This document shows, one piece after another, positions 26,568 to 37,500 of a stretch of 64,000 nt of DNA (positions within the stretch are counted from its first letter, which is position 1; each line of letters opens with the position of its first letter). The notes under the pieces are model-generated. The model did no database searches. It was not told the origin of the DNA and worked only from the letters and a program-made list of their open reading frames with translations. This stretch comes from CAYTZN01 sp964442495 (lineage in GTDB: Bacteria > Pseudomonadota > Gammaproteobacteria > Legionellales > Legionellaceae). The stretch spans positions 1-64,000 of the forward strand of contig CAYTZN010000001.1 of NCBI GenBank assembly GCA_964442495.1. Direction: 5' to 3'. Made by a program: the position numbers and the translations under genes.

Positions 26568-26894
26568 ATGACCAATAAAACGCTGTATCGAGTTACTTTT
26601 GCATACCTTGAAGCGGTATATGAAGTATATGCACGAAAAGTAAGCGAAAGTGACATGTTTGGTTTTCTTGTGATTGAAGATATGGTTTTTGGTGAAAATA
26701 CTTCATTGGTAGTAGACCCCTCAGAAGAGCGGCTAAAAGTAGAGTTTAGTGGGGTTAAACGCACGTTTGTTCCTATGCAGGCGGTTTTTAGAATAGATGA
26801 AGTCAGTAAGCGAGGGATTGCTAAAATTCGGGATAAATCAATTGATACGAATAAAGTATCGTTGTTTCCTGTGCCAGGAAAACCTAAAGAGTAA
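26568..26894 (+). CDS. DUF1820 family small protein
   Basis: The 108 residues match the whole DUF1820 family: LYRVTFAYLEAVYEVYARKVSESDMFGFLVIEDMVFGE, then VDPSEERLKVEFSGVKRTFVPMQAVFRIDEV. It is a widespread gammaproteobacterial cytosolic protein of unknown function. It sits 42 bp upstream of the hypoxanthine phosphoribosyltransferase gene, probably co-transcribed. Confidence 0.85.
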   Translation: MTNKTLYRVTFAYLEAVYEVYARKVSESDMFGFLVIEDMVFGENTSLVVDPSEERLKVEFSGVKRTFVPMQAVFRIDEVSKRGIAKIRDKSIDTNKVSLFPVPGKPKE

Positions 26895-26936
26895 CGTATA
26901 TATTAATCCATCGAGCTAATAACATTAGGAAAACAT

Positions 26937-27500
26937 ATGTCAATTCCACAAGAAATTCAAAAAATATACGAAAATTCGACTCGTTTATTTTCGACAAAAG
27001 AGGTTGAAGCAGCGCTTGATAGGATGGCCACTAAGATTCATGAAGAATTAAAGGACACAAACCCTGTGATTTTATGTGTCATGGTGGGGGGGTTGGTGCC
27101 TTTAGGTAATTTATTACCTAGATTAGATTTTCCATTAGAGGTTGATTATGTACATGCTACTCGTTATCGAGGGGCAATTGAAGGTGGGGAGTTGCATTGG
27201 AAAGTGAGACCTAGCCTTGATCTAAATGGACGCACAGTGTTGGTTGTGGATGATATTTTAGATGGTGGAGTAACACTCGCAGCTATTCTCGATGAGGTGA
27301 AATCATTAGGTGCTGAGCGTGTCTATAGTGCGGTACTGGTCGATAAACACCATAAACGCGTGGACAATGGTTTGAAAAATGCAGATTTTGTTGGTTTAGA
27401 AGTAGATGATCATTATATTTTCGGTTATGGAATGGATTATAACGAATACCTACGCAATGCACCGGGGATATTTGTTGTGGCACCTGAGCATGAAAGATAA
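26937..27500 (+). CDS. hpt: Hypoxanthine-guanine phosphoribosyltransferase
   Basis: This is a purine-salvage enzyme converting hypoxanthine or guanine plus PRPP to IMP or GMP. The PRPP-binding motif VLVVDDILDGGVTL is intact. Earlier strands include ILCVMVGGLVPLGNLL (PPi loop) and a flexible loop YVHATRYRGAI. The length of 187 is typical. AGGAAAAC precedes the ATG. Guanine versus hypoxanthine preference cannot be read. Confidence 0.9.
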   Translation: MSIPQEIQKIYENSTRLFSTKEVEAALDRMATKIHEELKDTNPVILCVMVGGLVPLGNLLPRLDFPLEVDYVHATRYRGAIEGGELHWKVRPSLDLNGRTVLVVDDILDGGVTLAAILDEVKSLGAERVYSAVLVDKHHKRVDNGLKNADFVGLEVDDHYIFGYGMDYNEYLRNAPGIFVVAPEHER

Positions 27501-27521
27501 TTGGTATGCATGGTTTCCTGT

Positions 27522-28238
27522 TTAAGATTTCTGCGCTAAAAGAGTTCTTGTTACAGGAAACTGATTAAGGGCTTGGCCAATTTGTTTGTACAGCTCCGGG
27601 AGCCAACGCGGTTGTGCAAATGTAGATGTTGCAGGTTTGGATTGTCTTAAATCGTTTGGGGCTATGATCATTTGAACATGGCTCAGTCCCACACGATGCA
27701 CCAGTAAAAAAAGTTGATCAATAGCTTTATCACCCACGGCGAGGCAGCCTACGGATAAAGACTTCCCATGCAAGAAAATATTACTTCCCAAATTACGTCG
27801 CCCATCTTTACTGGCCTGTAGGCGGTCAAAACTGTTAGGGTAATTTATCATCATGGATAAATGCATGGAGCTAAATGGGTTTAACGTTGTTAGTCGATAA
27901 ACGCCTTCAGGGATTTGGCGGTCATGTTCTTTAAGTTTAGGGCCTAAACGCCCACTAAATGCCGTCAATGGGTAAGTATAAATATATTGCCATGCTTGGT
28001 GGTCTTCATCTTGGGCCCAGAGTTGTATTTCACGTTCTTGTTTAAACGCGAGCAGAGCAATTTCCTGCGGGGGGTAGTTTACACCTGCTTTTGCGAATAA
28101 TTTAATTAACTGGGGCTCCATTTGTAAGCCATAGCGCGAAATAGCGTGTTCCACTGCTTTGTCCCAATTTAACTTAGGAGCCATTGCATGCAGAGGGACA
28201 AAGCTTATTAATGATAAAGTCAGGATAAATAAACGCAT
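27522..28238 (-). CDS. YafK-like L,D-transpeptidase family protein
   Basis: A signal peptide (FILTLSLISFVPLHAMA) is followed by a YkuD fold with nucleophile Cys165 in the motif IFLHGKSLSVGCLAVGD. INYPNSFDR and QIPEGVYRLT are signatures of the YafK/DpaA branch. DpaA in E. coli cleaves the Lpp-peptidoglycan link, so hydrolase activity is as possible as transpeptidation. 238 residues, full length, periplasmic. Confidence 0.82.
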   Translation of the reverse strand: MRLFILTLSLISFVPLHAMAPKLNWDKAVEHAISRYGLQMEPQLIKLFAKAGVNYPPQEIALLAFKQEREIQLWAQDEDHQAWQYIYTYPLTAFSGRLGPKLKEHDRQIPEGVYRLTTLNPFSSMHLSMMINYPNSFDRLQASKDGRRNLGSNIFLHGKSLSVGCLAVGDKAIDQLFLLVHRVGLSHVQMIIAPNDLRQSKPATSTFAQPRWLPELYKQIGQALNQFPVTRTLLAQKS

Positions 28239-28316
28239 CGTTAGTTAAATTCTTTTATTTTCACCAATGGTAACAAAAATCATGTAATGGCACAATTTGC
28301 AACCAAAATTACAGGA

Positions 28317-28482
28317 AAAACACATCTAATTTTTAAGCACAAAAATCCTCATACTCGCCTATGTACCGTGTTATACGCACAGTACCCATACGATATTTCA
28401 TGAGTATCGTACTGGATTCCACGCATAAAGTGCGGAAAGTGGGGGATTTGAATTTATGATGTGCGTTTGGATGCATTTACCC
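28317..28482 (+). repeat. Dispersed ~165-bp repeat, copy A
   Basis: This stretch aligns base for base with 29218-29388: CATCTRATTTTTRAGCACA, then ACYGTGYTWTAYRCAC, GATCGT-like spacer, and GTATAAAG-GCGGAAA with a GTGCGTTTGGATGCA end. It occupies most of the 28239-28537 gap. No ORF lies inside. Confidence 0.7.
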
Positions 28483-28537
28483 GAAGCGAAATTAGGATGG
28501 AAATTTTGGATGAGTCCTATAAGCCATCCCATGATTA

Positions 28538-29137
28538 TTATTTATCAGGGGTGTTAAATTTAGCCTTGAGGTCTTGCCCCAATTGATTTAACAAAAATTG
28601 AGGTGAAACATCCAAGGTACCCATTGATGGGATAAGGCCATAATAATTAGGGCACAAATATCCGATTTTCCCTTCCGGATCTACTTTATAAAACACATAG
28701 CTATAATGGCAATATGGCAGTTTGGTAAAGGTGGCGACCTGCATAAGCGGTGTGCCAGGGTTTCGATGTTCGATAAAATAGGCATTCATCCATAGGTTTA
28801 TTCCTAAAACTACACTGCCCAAAATAAGGATGCCACTGATCATTGCCTTGATATACCGGATATGTTTACCTTCAAATAAAGGCAGTTTATAAAATAAGGC
28901 CAATAATGTCGTTATCAAAACGAGCAGATTCACGGTGTATATTGCCGCATTTGTATAGTTGAAATAGGTGCCCAATATTTCACCACCAGCGGTTTGGTAA
29001 TGAAGAAGAAGTGCGATGACACTTAACCAAAGGGCCGAAATAAAATAGTTAACACGTTCCTTTTTTATACCAATGATTAGTAAAACGATAGCCAGTAATG
29101 GCAGCCAATCATAAAGTAAATTAAATAAAGTATTCAT
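28538..29137 (-). CDS. Multi-span membrane protein, unknown
   Basis: The 199 residues hold four hydrophobic helices at about 9-22, 30-47, 60-83 and 95-117. A C-terminal hydrophilic domain of about 80 residues follows (HRNPGTPLMQVATFTKLPYCHYSY...). No family was recognised. GAGGAAAA lies upstream of the ATG. The gene is bracketed by two direct repeat copies (28317-28482 and 29218-29388), as if it travelled or could be lost as a unit. Confidence 0.5.
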   Translation of the reverse strand: MNTLFNLLYDWLPLLAIVLLIIGIKKERVNYFISALWLSVIALLLHYQTAGGEILGTYFNYTNAAIYTVNLLVLITTLLALFYKLPLFEGKHIRYIKAMISGILILGSVVLGINLWMNAYFIEHRNPGTPLMQVATFTKLPYCHYSYVFYKVDPEGKIGYLCPNYYGLIPSMGTLDVSPQFLLNQLGQDLKAKFNTPDK

Positions 29138-29217
29138 TATATTTTCCTCACAACAACCTCAAAAAATTCATTTTATATGAGTCCCATGACGATGTCGCTA
29201 AAAAGCTTAAAAACGTT

Positions 29218-29388
29218 CGGGCAAACGCATCTGATTTTTGAGCACAGAATATCCCATATTCCATTACTTACTGTGCTTTATACACGGTATCCATATGATT
29301 TCGCATCAAGATCGTTACTGGATTATGTGTATAAAGCGCGGAAAATAGGTGATTTGGTTTTATAATGCGCTTTTGGGCGCATTTCCCC
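29218..29388 (+). repeat. Dispersed ~165-bp repeat, copy B
   Basis: It starts GGGCAAACGCATCTG and ends near GCGCTTTTGGGCGCATTT. The inner arms GCTTTATACAC and GTGTATAAAGC pair, giving a potential long hairpin. It lies in the same orientation as copy A and fills most of the gap upstream of the 28538-29137 gene. Confidence 0.7.
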
Positions 29389-29446
29389 TGTTGAAAACGC
29401 TTGTTTTCGTTCTGGGGATCATGAATTTTATTATTATCTTAAATGA

Positions 29447-30019
29447 TCAGTTGAAAATGTATCCTGCAATTAATCCTGCGATTAAACCAAAAAGATGCCC
29501 CTCCCAGGAAACCCCTTTTTTACCAGGAAAAACCCCTAAGAAAATCCCTGCAAAATAATAAAGACTGAGCACGCCAAGAATAATGGTGGTAAGGCTCGCG
29601 TCCCGATAAATGCCGCTAACCAATAATGCCCAATAACCCGTAATCACAGCGCTGGCACCAACATGAAGGCCAGATTTTCCAAAACACCATATTAAAAACC
29701 CACTAAGCAGTGTAATAAAAAGCGTTACTTCTAAAAAATAAGGGAAGCCATGAATTAGAAGAAAATTGCTCAAAACCAACAATGGAATGGAGTTAAAAAA
29801 AAGATGGTTAAAACTAACATGAAGCAGAGGTGCACAAAGAATGCCTGGTATTCCTAACAAATGTCTTGGCATGATTCCTAAATATAAAAGACGCCCACCT
29901 GCTAATTTGTTGATGAGAAAGACGAGCCAGGGTACAAGTACAATGATTTCTAAATAAGACGCATTGGCTTTTGTTTGGTTAATAATCTCTGAAAGGCTTG
30001 TGGTTAATTGCAGAAGCAT
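29447..30019 (-). CDS. Rhomboid family intramembrane serine protease
   Basis: About 190 residues with six membrane helices. The catalytic serine is Ser123 in HVGASAVITG, and the partner histidine is His175 in SWEGHLFGLIAG. HVSFNHLFFNS supplies the oxyanion-side His/Asn. Rhomboids cleave transmembrane segments; the substrate is unknown. The ATG at 30019 is chosen for its GAGGA site; a TTG at 30034 overlaps the xseA stop. It is probably co-transcribed with xseA. Confidence 0.85.
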   Translation of the reverse strand: MLLQLTTSLSEIINQTKANASYLEIIVLVPWLVFLINKLAGGRLLYLGIMPRHLLGIPGILCAPLLHVSFNHLFFNSIPLLVLSNFLLIHGFPYFLEVTLFITLLSGFLIWCFGKSGLHVGASAVITGYWALLVSGIYRDASLTTIILGVLSLYYFAGIFLGVFPGKKGVSWEGHLFGLIAGLIAGYIFN

Positions 30020-30030
30020 GATATGGGTCC

Positions 30031-31359
30031 TCAATCAATGTGAGTAATTTTACTCGTTAAATAACCCTTTGCTAGACGTACCTCGATGACATCACCAGGC
30101 TTGACGTCTGTACTATTCGATATTACGTGCTGATTAAATGTGGCTATGGCATATCCTCTGTCCAATGTAGCAAGGGGGCTAACAGCGTGTAAGGTAGCTA
30201 ATTGATGAGTAAAGTTTTGCTTAATGTGATTTAATTTAAACCTCAACAATTTGATCATGTCATGTTGCAGATGCTGCACTTGTTGGATTCTTTGTTGCAC
30301 TAAAAGGGCCGGGTTTTTGATATCTATGCGTCCTTCAATTTGATGAAGCTCATGGCGCTTTTGGGTTAACAAATGAAGCACTCCATGCTGTAAGTGGCTT
30401 CTTAGAAAATCCAAGGATTGCCAATGCGTACGGATTAACTGTTTCGGCGAGGATAATTTATGAGCTTCATGTTGAAGCAATAATGTTTGATGACGTATGA
30501 TGCGCTTGATTTTTGCATGCAATTCAGCTTCATACCCTTTTATAAGCGTTATTAAATCAGGCCCATTTGGACTAACCGTTTCAGCTGCTGCTGTGGGTGT
30601 TGCAGCCCTAACATCTGCCACAAAATCAGCAATGGTAAAATCCGTTTCATGCCCAATGCCACTGACGATGGGGATCGTGCTTTGAGCTATCGCATGAGCT
30701 AATTGCTCGTCGTTAAACGCCCATAGATCTTCAATGCTCCCACCGCCTCTTGCTAAAATAAGCACATCAGGACGCGCATCCTGATGTGCGCGATGAATTG
30801 CCATGATGAGTTGTTGAGCTGCTAGTTTGCCTTGTACGTCTGTTGCAAAAACCAGAAGAGGCGCCACGGGATAGCGTCGTTTTAAGGTAATTAAAATGTC
30901 TCGCAAGGCCGCGCCACTTGCTGAAGTAATAATGCCAATACATTTAGGGAATAACGGCAATGTTTTTTTACGTGCAGCGTCAAAGAGTCCTAGGGCTGCT
31001 AATTTTACCTTAAGGAGTTCAAATTGCCGGTATAGATTGCCTTCGCCGGCGCTACTCAGTTGTTCTACAATCAGCTGGTAATCCCCTCGTGCCTCATATA
31101 AACTTAGTGTGCCGCCAATAAGCACTTGTTGTCCATTTTCTAGTCTGATAAAATCGGACTCAGCATGACGATTGCGAAAATAAACGCAACGTATCTGTGC
31201 TGATGCATCTTTCAAGGTGAAATAAAAATGCCCGGACGCAGGTTTGCTTAAATTGGATATTTCCCCTTCAACATTGACGGTGCCCATTTCATGCTCAAGC
31301 CAAGAGCGAACCTGACGGTTAAGTTGGCTGACGGAAAGAATGGGAGGTGGTGTTGTCAT
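30031..31359 (-). CDS. xseA: Exodeoxyribonuclease VII large subunit
   Basis: The large subunit degrades single-stranded DNA in repair. The OB-fold domain (SVSQLNRQVRSWLEHEMGTVNVEGEISNL) opens the protein. The catalytic core has IITSASGAALRDI, LARGGGSIEDLWAFND and PIVSGIGHETDFTIADFVAD. The helical C-terminal half ends VKPGDVIEVRLAKGYLTSKI. The start is the ATG at 31359, giving 442 residues. The small subunit is not in this window. Confidence 0.96.
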   Translation of the reverse strand: MTTPPPILSVSQLNRQVRSWLEHEMGTVNVEGEISNLSKPASGHFYFTLKDASAQIRCVYFRNRHAESDFIRLENGQQVLIGGTLSLYEARGDYQLIVEQLSSAGEGNLYRQFELLKVKLAALGLFDAARKKTLPLFPKCIGIITSASGAALRDILITLKRRYPVAPLLVFATDVQGKLAAQQLIMAIHRAHQDARPDVLILARGGGSIEDLWAFNDEQLAHAIAQSTIPIVSGIGHETDFTIADFVADVRAATPTAAAETVSPNGPDLITLIKGYEAELHAKIKRIIRHQTLLLQHEAHKLSSPKQLIRTHWQSLDFLRSHLQHGVLHLLTQKRHELHQIEGRIDIKNPALLVQQRIQQVQHLQHDMIKLLRFKLNHIKQNFTHQLATLHAVSPLATLDRGYAIATFNQHVISNSTDVKPGDVIEVRLAKGYLTSKITHID

Positions 31360-31548
31360 GATGTAGCAACGAATTGATGGGGCCATGGGTGATGTTATCA
31401 AATCTTCGTGTGAATTTCATATTTAAAGAGTGATAACCTCAATGCTTCAGCATACTGGATGCATGCAAACTCAGCTCTTATCATTTCAAGATGTTCATAA
31501 TGGATCATTACCTACCAAGGATTATTATTTAACCATAGGCTAATAACT

Positions 31549-34500
31549 ATGTACGCAAAAATTTATCCGAATCTATTTTCCCTCTATCAGCAATTTGATA
31601 ATTTTGAAGTGATTGTCAAAAGCATCGAGCAACATTTTGGACATTTATTCCAATTAGATGTACTCGATAGTGAGTCTAAAAAAGGTAGTCAAGGTAGTTA
31701 TGCGGTTTTATTTAAGCGTTGTATAGATAAATTAGAAGGCCTCTATACGGTAGGTGAGGTGGTTGAAAGGCTTTGTGAGGTATTGCAAGAAAATAAGGAA
31801 ATTAAAGCATCCTTATTAAAAGAATTTATTTTTGTTCCATCAGTTGGTCAACGGGAGTCTAACCAATTAGGCTTTTTAGAAAAACTGGCGACCGAAACGT
31901 TGAACATGGCTGAGCCTGTAACGTTTGTCGATATGTTGCGAGTTCTAAATGGCTTGACTAACTTAACGGATAAAAAAGCTATTCCATCGGTATATGTGGT
32001 TGATTTAAGTCATGCTGCCTATTTACCTATGGATAAAATAAAAAAGTCACATCAAGCGCTGTTGATTAATTTTAATCGTGATGTGAAAGAGGTGGCTAAG
32101 TGGGGTGTTGTGGATTTAAGAGCACAGCCGAATCTTCGATTATTTTGTGAAACCCCTTTAACGGAACCTGAGAAAAAGCGTTTGGAAGAATGCCTTCAGA
32201 TAACAGTGCCTATTGAATACTTAGGTGCAGAGGCCAATCATCTACCTTCTACAGGGTACACGGCTATCTCATGGCTCGATAATAATATAACTAAAGCGTG
32301 GACTTTTGATCTCGCTGGTGATTTTGCCGCGTTAATGAAAGCGTATGCTTTTGTGCAGTTGGGTGGAGATGTGCATAGCCTTATCTACACGCTCAAACAT
32401 GATGAGGTTAACATATTTTGCAAGCCTTCTTTTTATCACATTGCCTCATCAAGGTTTACTGATTTTAATAATGTTAGAGGGATTGCCACAAATGAGTTTG
32501 AGGGTGGGCGTGCTTTAACCCTCATTGCTGCAGCAGCAATGTTAGGTCAAATACGTGAAGATCATTTTAGACCTGGCGATGTCAGCGCTGTCGTTAAGAT
32601 ATATCATCGATATGGGTTATCAAACCAATCCATTAAAAAATATTTTTGTGAGGCCTTTAAAACGTTGCCGCCTGCTTTTAGCGCTACAATGTCACGTCAT
32701 GACTCACCAAAATTACTGACAGAGTCTGATAAAGAAATATTCTTAAACGTTCCCTCTGAGATCGATGTACGTGCCTTGAACCATACTCATATAACAGTTT
32801 GTAGGGAAAGGGGTACATACGATAAATGGTTGATGGACTTACCAACCCTTGTACCGCGCAGTAAAAATAATTCACAAGAATATGTTGCTGTCCTGTTGGT
32901 TTATACCTTACTCCGTGCTAAAGCAAAAAAACGAGTCATTGGTATTCATTTGCCTTCTCATTTTCAAATAAATGAGGAGGAGATAAGGAGCATTTCAGAC
33001 ATTCTTAAGGAAAATGCTTATATCACTGAATTTAAAATCAATGACAATGCTTCCCTTAAAACTATTTATAGCCAGCTTGTTCCTACTTTTGCGCGTAATC
33101 GATGGTTAATGGAGAAGGGCTATCGGCCCCCAATGATTGATAATTACTGGAAGCAAGCAGCGCGTTTTTGGATGCTGCATTTGAAAGAACATCCCCAGGT
33201 TTTGGAGCCTTTAGACGATCACGCATTTTTTAAACGTTGTGTGCTTGAAATGGGAATTCAAGGCTTGAACGCTGTATTGGCCTACTTAAGAGATGATGGT
33301 GTAAGAGAGCAGCTGGAAGTGATTTATGGGAATCAGAATCCTTCTTTTTATGCGGCATGCATGCCTAAAGACATCAAAGACTATTTGTCCACGTTGATTG
33401 CTTATCTACGTCAACCAGAGTCTTATTTTCCTTTTAATGAATTTGGCATTTCATACCAGCCAGGGAATGATGGTTTATTCATTGAACTGTTGGGCCAAAT
33501 TAATCAATTGCAGCGTTTTGAAAAAATCACACTTACCGATTTTCTTCAATCAAGTGTTGATAACTGTCAGTTATTTCTTAAAGCTTTAATTCAACATGCA
33601 GATGAAAAAAATTGGGTGGGATTGGTCATCATCCCCGAGCTTGAAGACAAGACCAACACCACCAAAGCGTTGGTGGTGTTACGTGAAATGTATGGTTTTT
33701 TAAACGACGTTATGCTTAGAAACCGTCATGAGCTTTCCAACCACAATTTACTGACGCGTATAGAGGATATTAGTAATTTTGAGGCAGACTTAAGCGTAGT
33801 CGATGCTCTAAAACCTTCGCCTAAGAGTGTTTTGGTCAGTGATAGTGATGATAATGTTACGTTAGATGCAGCATTGGCTAACATTGGTCGTGAATCATGG
33901 CCATTGAGAAAAGGCAATTTTGGTCAAATGCAAATTCAGCAACAAGAACAAATTGAACAAATGCGCCAAATTCAGCAAGAGCAACAACAAGTTACGTTAA
34001 ATAATCATGAGGAAGCTGTAGCTGAAGAGCTGGTTGATTACAAAAATATCGATCGATTGTTGGGTAAATTTTATCAGAAATTTGGTCGGGAAAATAAAGT
34101 ATGGAGACAGAGTGCTTCATTAAAGTCATCGGAAGAATCAGATCTACAAGGTTTTTTTCACACATGGATCAGTGCTAATCCGTTGATAGGTGCACCTCAA
34201 GTTATTCGGAAAATGACTCAAGACGCTGCAAAAATGTTGGTTCGAAAGCATCGTCTGCTTGCTTCGGGTCTTGCTATAGAGCATTTGCCCAAGGGGTTTT
34301 ATACCCAGCGCTCTAAAGATGGGGACATGATTTTATGTTATAGCGCTGATCAAGGTTATGTAAGTGCCCCCACAGCGTTGACTTTGTCCCTTGATGTTCA
34401 AATTCCAGAAGCACATGCCTGGAGTGGCGATTTCCGACAGTTGGATTTGCCAAGGTACAAGACGCGAACGGCCGCCTTGGACAGTATTGATTGGCATTAC

Positions 34501-37500
34501 ATTATTCTTTTTTCACAACTACAACCTGTTCGAGATTATACTGAGGATTTTAAAGAATTTTGTCGAGTTAATCGTCTTGACGAACGGACTTTGCCGTATA
34601 AAGATAAATGCATTCGATTCTGGCCTATTTTTTTGCAGGTTTGGCAGTACAAAGGCATGGATGGATTAACCCCCTTCTTTGAAAAAAAAGAAATTGAACT
34701 GCGCTTAAATATTAAAGATGCGAGCAAGTTGTTATTAAAAAATCAATCAGCTGAACTTAGCGCATGGTATTTAGAACAGAGCATCACTGAAGCAAGCTTT
34801 TCTGCCTTAGGACAGGTGTTTCATTGGTTTGGTGATAAAGGTTTACAGCTTTTTCTAGCAAAGCTTCGTCAAATTCAAATGGCATTAGGGGAGGAATTTT
34901 TCAATCATTTTAATACGTGTATTTTACAACGCACGGCTAATTTCAATTGTTTTATCACCGAAAAGTTTTTCTCTACCATGGATGAAATGATCCGTACGTT
35001 AAGGCCCAGAGATTCAGAACATAAACGCCAATTATGGAGCGCTCTTCTGTCTAAACATATGGATGCTGTTGGTTGGGACAATATTGATACATTGTGGCAT
35101 GGCTTTGCTTTATTTCTACAAGATATAGACCAGCTGGGTCTAGAGCTTTTTGGTCATGAGTTTGACGAAATACCTCCAGAAAACATGTTGGTGTGTATGG
35201 ATAGAATTCTTGCAAGCTTAAAATCTATTCCTGATGAGTCGTTGCAACAACGGTTCCTAAACCAATTACCACGTATAGATAGAACGCATGGCGGTGTGCA
35301 TTATGCATTGCAGTATGAAGGGTTTAAGTTTTTTGAGAGTGAGCTTGAGCTCACGGGTTTTAACCATGGTTCACCCACCTATGCTCCTGATTTGAAGTTC
35401 TTATATCAATGGAATGCTCCTGATGTGGCCCTTAAAATGAAGCGCTCTATTGCGTGTCAACGGCAATTTACACATGAAAACTATCCCATTTTGATACAAC
35501 AGTTAGGTAATTGTGAGCTTGCTTCAAAGCACGCATTAATGTGGTTGTTACACACAGAGCATCATGATTTGTCTATCCAGGAATCAATTCAAGCATTGCG
35601 TGCTCTTCCCCCACGTTTTCAAGGGATGGTGGCAGAACATTTACACAATGCTGTTGAGTGTCTTGATAATCGCCAAATCAAGGTAAGTTTTGTAGCGATG
35701 CAAGCTTTCGCAACGTATTTAACTGAAAACTCAGGTTCTACTGTACAAGATTTGTTTGAAAATTATCAACAAGGAACGGTCTTAGAGGTAATTAGTCTTT
35801 TACATGGGGCAAAACGTTGGAGTAATAACTCCATTGCACAACTCTTAAAATTGCTAAGAGATGGCACAAAATCACCAAATTATTGGCGCTGTGAGGGTTA
35901 TAAATTAGCGACGCTCTTTGGTGTTGATACTTCTGACGGATTAAAAATGTTTTTTAAAGCGACAGAGGGGCTATTGGAGGTTGTTAAAGCTGAGCTTCGT
36001 TTATTAATAACACAGTTGCTTTCTATTGATTTTGCAGCGAGCGATCTCCAGGCATTAACGTCTCCATCAAATTGGAAAGATTTATTGGTGGCAATTGCTG
36101 AGATGAAGCAGCACCCTGCAAATACGGGCATTTACCGTGTTCAGTTGATGGAGAAATTGATTGCGCGAAATTTAAGCTTTAAATATTCAAAAACAGGCGC
36201 ATTTCGTGCGTTAACAACTAAAGCCGCAGATGCGCCAGCAGGGCTCGGTTTTTTTGTTGATCATGAAGAGCGACTTTGGAATTTTATGAAAGCCCATCTT
36301 GCGATTCCGAGCACAGCTCCAGCACAAGATGCATTGCAACCCATCGTTCGCTTTTTAAAAAGGCTTCAATTAAACAGGACTTACTTAAATGAAATTGAGC
36401 CGTTGCTTGCCTCTTTAGAGAAGACACCCAATAGCCATTATTGGAGTGCGCACTATTTTTATCAGCTTCTTCAGGCCTTACAGCCTAAAAATGAGCAAAC
36501 ATCATTTCCTATTTCTTTGCTGAAAGTGATTTTGCAAGAGGAGATGATTAGCGCAAAACCCCTTGATAATGTTACAGAAGCGTTTCCTGCTGGTTTGGTA
36601 GGTCCTCTCCAAGTTATTCTTCAAAATACGGTCTTTGATAGACCTCAACAAGCATTGTTATGCCAAATTGCTTTGCGTGAGTTTAATTGGATGGGTTCTG
36701 TCGCATTGATGCAACAAATCATAGCGACGCTATCCTTAAGCGAGCATGCTATGAGCCGGGACTATGCGTTAAATATTCTCACTCGTAGTAAGAGTCATGA
36801 TGATTTAGCAAAGTGTTTTGAAGATTGTCAGTGGTTACTAAAACGTTCGTCATCTCACGAGGTGATTAATTCTGTATGGACAAAGAGCGCAGCACTTTGG
36901 TTGAAGGCCATTAGTGTTTCACCACGTGAAAAAGATTTATTTTTAAACATCAAGTCCCAATTCAGAGATGCGCTTGAAAGACAATCCCTCATTCTGCATA
37001 TCATGGCATGGAGTACTTTATCTACCGGGCTTAAATCTTCACAAGTCCAAAAGCATGAACTTTCAACAAAAGCAATAAAGCTTGCTCAGCGTTTAGGGGA
37101 GATGCCTATTGATGAGTTGGTGGCGCTTGCACATTGCTACCCAAAACAGCCATCGCCTGGTGCCGATGATATCCTTCGTATGTTGAAAGCGCATCATGAT
37201 GATAAGCAAACGTCTTGGTCTACAAAACTGAACACCTTTTTGCAACGGCCTTATCCTGAAGCGCGTGCCGATTATGCTGTGGTTGCGGCAACGCGAGAAG
37301 CTGATTTAAGACGATTAATAACAGCAACTCAAGTGAGCAACGGGAACCATCGTGAAGGTATTTCAACCAAAAATACAGCCGAACTGACACTTGTATTTGT
37401 GCATTTAAAGCAATTGGAATGTGGCCAGGAAACGATACGTGGTTTAGATAAGCCCATCGTCGAAATGAGCCAAGCAGAGCTTTCCGATGCATTTTATACG

